Source: Planctomycetota bacterium
GTDB lineage: Bacteria > Planctomycetota > Brocadiia > JAJRTI01
Direction of reading: 5' to 3'
NCBI GenBank assembly: GCA_024278415.1
Contig: JAJRTI010000216.1
Coordinates: 1-7,629 of the forward strand
DNA length: 7,629 nt
The notes under the pieces were generated by a model. The model did no database searches, had not been told where the DNA came from, and worked only from the letters and a program-made list of their open reading frames with translations. Made by a program: the position numbers and the translations under genes. Shown one piece after another: positions 6,194 to 7,629 of the stretch (position 1 is its first letter; each line of letters opens with the position of its first letter).

Positions 6194-7189
6194 TCAGATC
6201 TCGTACACTTCGTCGGGGCACAGGATGTCGGGGTAGTGCGGCCTCAGGTGCAGCCGCGCGTGGAAGCACAATTCGCACTTGCACGCGTAGCCCTCGCGCG
6301 GCTCCAGGCCCTTGGCCACGGCCTCCTGGAGCAGCGCGACCGGCCCGCGATCGCGGACGGTCTGCACAATCGGGTTCGCGGAGATGTGCGCCTGCGTGAG
6401 GATCTCCGCGGGCGGCGTGCGGCGCGTGTTGCCCACGACGATGCCGCAGTTGGTCTGCACGTTGCCGTACGGGTCGAAGTGGAACTCCCAGGTCTTCTCT
6501 GCGTCGAACTGCTCCTGGCATCGCTCGTGGGCGAACGCGTCCACGGGCTTGGTGTCCAGGTGCTGGCGCAGATACTTGTACGCGTTGCCCACGACCCACC
6601 GCGGCGCGCCCTTGCGCACGTGTTCCCGCAGCGCGGCCTCGTCCTGGGTCAGGCCCTCCAGTTCGTGGGCTTTGGCCGCCCACTCGCGGTTGCCGATGAC
6701 GTTGCGGTCCCCCCACACCTCGCCGCCGATTCGGAACGCGCGCTGCACGCGCTCGGCCGGCACGAACTCCTGGTGGTAGGGGTCCACGCTCAAGAGGATG
6801 CCCAGGCAGCCGGCATCCTCCAACTCGCGGAAGCGCTGCTCGGTGATCGCGTCGTCCTTGCAGAAGTGTGAGTTGCACTCGACAAAATGCGGCGGTATTC
6901 CCTGGCGCTGCGCCTCGCGCCACATGTCGAGCATCGCGTCGTAGAAGAGTAAACAGTCGCCGCCGGCGATGTGGATCACGCGGGGGAGTTCGTAGAACAC
7001 GCGCAGATACTCGATGCAGGCGTGCCTCTCCATGACCACCCGCGGCCGGTTGGGCCTGCAGGCGAAGAGGCAGTGCTTGCACGCGATGGAGCACTGGTAC
7101 GTCCAGATGATGCCGGCCACGTTGAAGACGTCGGGGTTGACCGCCGCGCGCAGGCCCTCACGTTTGATGAAATCTTCGGGGCGTTCCAT
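6194..7189 (-). CDS. Radical SAM enzyme with cysteine-rich SPASM/Twitch-like C-terminus
   Basis: A 331-aa protein. CSIACKHC at residues 33-40 is the CX3CX2C motif that binds the [4Fe-4S] cluster cleaving S-adenosylmethionine. HIAGGD at 73-78 matches the SAM-binding GGE-type motif after strand 2. The C-terminal third has FDPYGNVQTNCGI (Cys248) followed by VVGN, then CKCELC (303-308) and Cys324, a pattern like SPASM or Twitch domains that hold auxiliary clusters. Such enzymes often modify peptides (RiPP maturases, sulfatase maturases) but also act on small molecules; the substrate is not identifiable here. The start is the ATG at 7189, with GGAG five bases upstream. The frame remains open to 7459, but the extra 90 residues are low-complexity and precede the ribosome site. 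The gene is cytoplasmic. It is co-directional with the WXG100 cassette but 245 bp away, with a hairpin and a separate candidate promoter between them. Confidence 0.9.
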   Translation of the reverse strand: MERPEDFIKREGLRAAVNPDVFNVAGIIWTYQCSIACKHCLFACRPNRPRVVMERHACIEYLRVFYELPRVIHIAGGDCLLFYDAMLDMWREAQRQGIPPHFVECNSHFCKDDAITEQRFRELEDAGCLGILLSVDPYHQEFVPAERVQRAFRIGGEVWGDRNVIGNREWAAKAHELEGLTQDEAALREHVRKGAPRWVVGNAYKYLRQHLDTKPVDAFAHERCQEQFDAEKTWEFHFDPYGNVQTNCGIVVGNTRRTPPAEILTQAHISANPIVQTVRDRGPVALLQEAVAKGLEPREGYACKCELCFHARLHLRPHYPDILCPDEVYEI

Positions 7190-7323
7190 GGTGGCTCCAA
7201 GTTGGGGGGGGGACGATGGGACGGTAGCGCAGGCTCCTATGGTATCACTGCCGGCCGCGCGGCAACAATGGAACAACATGGCAAGACGGTGGGCGGATGC
7301 AGGTTCTACACGCTCGCCCGAAG

Positions 7324-7376
7324 GGCCAGCCCCTCCCATTCTTCTATCTCGGGCTGGTGAGAAATGCGGGCTGGCC
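7324..7376. repeat. 9-bp inverted repeat with an internal third copy
   Basis: GGCCAGCCC at 7324-7332 and GGGCTGGCC at 7368-7376 are perfect inverted arms, and GGGCTGG occurs a third time at 7351-7357. They may be the remains of a dispersed palindromic repeat. The 35-base spacing makes it a poor terminator. Confidence 0.4.
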
Positions 7377-7488
7377 GTTGCCGGTTGCAAGGGAGGGCGT
7401 GTGCGAGGTTCTTGCGCGTGTATTCCGCCCCCACTCAGCCCGTCCGCCGTCCGGCGCAATGGTGCTTAGTGCCTTAGGGCAAATCTCG

Positions 7489-7504
7489 CGACAACATGTT
7501 GTCG
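7489..7504. repeat. 16-bp perfect palindrome
   Basis: CGACAACATGTTGTCG is a perfect palindrome with no spacer, the form of a site for a dimeric DNA-binding protein. It lies some 300 bp upstream of the radical SAM gene and 27 bp from the REP-like element, so it may belong to either or to a gene beyond the window. Confidence 0.45.
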
Positions 7505-7530
7505 ATGTGTGCGGCGCGAGGCGACGTGGT

Positions 7531-7608
7531 TTGTAGTAGGGCAATTCATTGCCCGTCGAACGTCCTTGCTCTCACGAGGCAGACGGGCGATAAATCGCCC
7601 TACTACAA
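7531..7608. repeat. 78-bp REP/BIME-like inverted repeat pair
   Basis: The arms 7531-7557 and 7582-7608 are imperfect 27-base inverted repeats. TTGTAGTAGGGC pairs perfectly with GCCCTACTACAA, and a second block pairs GCCCGTC with GACGGGC. Each arm is itself palindromic (GGGCAAT...ATTGCCC and GGGCGAT...ATCGCCC), so the element could fold as one long hairpin or as two small ones. This is the design of paired REP (BIME) elements or MITEs that recur through a genome. It contains no coding capacity. Confidence 0.65.
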
Positions 7609-7629
7609 GCGGCCCGACGGCAGCGCAGC

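Larger units (their letters stand above)
7190..7530. other. Non-coding region upstream of the radical SAM gene
   Basis: I see no gene here. Open frames on both strands (for example 7297-7536 on plus) lack family resemblance and credible ribosome sites. The region contains the radical SAM ribosome site (7195-7198), a 9-base G run at 7204-7212 (C9 in the mRNA sense, ending 14 bases before the ATG), a long-spaced inverted repeat (7324-7376) and a 16-bp palindrome (7489-7504). A promoter for the radical SAM gene is expected on the minus strand, but no hexamer pair is convincing; TTGCCG/CATAGG near 7225-7255 is the best and is weak. Confidence 0.6.

Noticed and set aside
5957..6871. 304-aa plus-strand open frame over the radical SAM gene
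   Set aside because: It is antisense to a clear radical SAM gene and has no recognisable motif.
7190..7459. Upstream extension of the radical SAM gene to 7459
   Set aside because: GGAG is correctly placed before the ATG at 7189, the family motif begins soon after it, and the extension crosses the C9 tract and repeats.
7297..7536. 79-aa plus-strand open frame near the right end
   Set aside because: It runs through an inverted repeat and a palindrome, has no good ribosome site and resembles no family I know.

Overview
The window is GC-rich (about two thirds G+C by eye) and carries six protein genes, five of them on the minus strand. I favour a Gram-negative, Planctomycetota-like bacterium. 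The reasons are the close resemblance, from memory, of the large FtsK/HerA-type ATPase and the 172-residue coiled-coil protein to proteins I associate with that phylum, and intergenic DNA full of dyad-symmetric repeats. No database search was possible, so this placement is inference.

Layout from left to right. Positions 1-548 (+) hold the 3' part of a HAD-superfamily phosphatase or mutase gene, whose beginning lies outside the window. It converges on a minus-strand cassette at 5948-642. In transcription order the cassette encodes a 90-aa WXG100-like helical hairpin protein (5948-5676), a 172-aa coiled-coil protein (5670-5152), a 71-aa second WXG100-like protein (5145-4930, GTG start), a 376-bp non-coding stretch packed with hairpins including a 28-bp perfect stem, a 210-aa coiled-coil protein (4553-3921), and a 1085-aa membrane-anchored ATPase (3899-642). 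The ATPase appears to have three tandem RecA/FtsK-like modules, only the middle one with intact Walker motifs. The last two ORFs are in the same frame, separated by one TAA and seven codons, so they may be a single split protein. Upstream of the cassette are a consensus-like -10 box with a dyad beside it, and then a separate radical SAM gene (7189-6194). The right end (7190-7629) is non-coding and holds several inverted repeats, including a REP/BIME-like element.

How the genes may work together: an EssC/EccC-like ATPase beside two small WxD helical hairpin proteins has the core composition of a type VII (ESX-like) secretion system. FHA domains, EsaA/EssB-type membrane subunits and a recognisable toxin are absent from this window. 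The very tight spacing of the first three genes points to co-expression. The long structured spacer before the coiled-coil and ATPase ORFs could make their expression lower than that of the small proteins. A link between the radical SAM enzyme and this cassette is not shown by the sequence.
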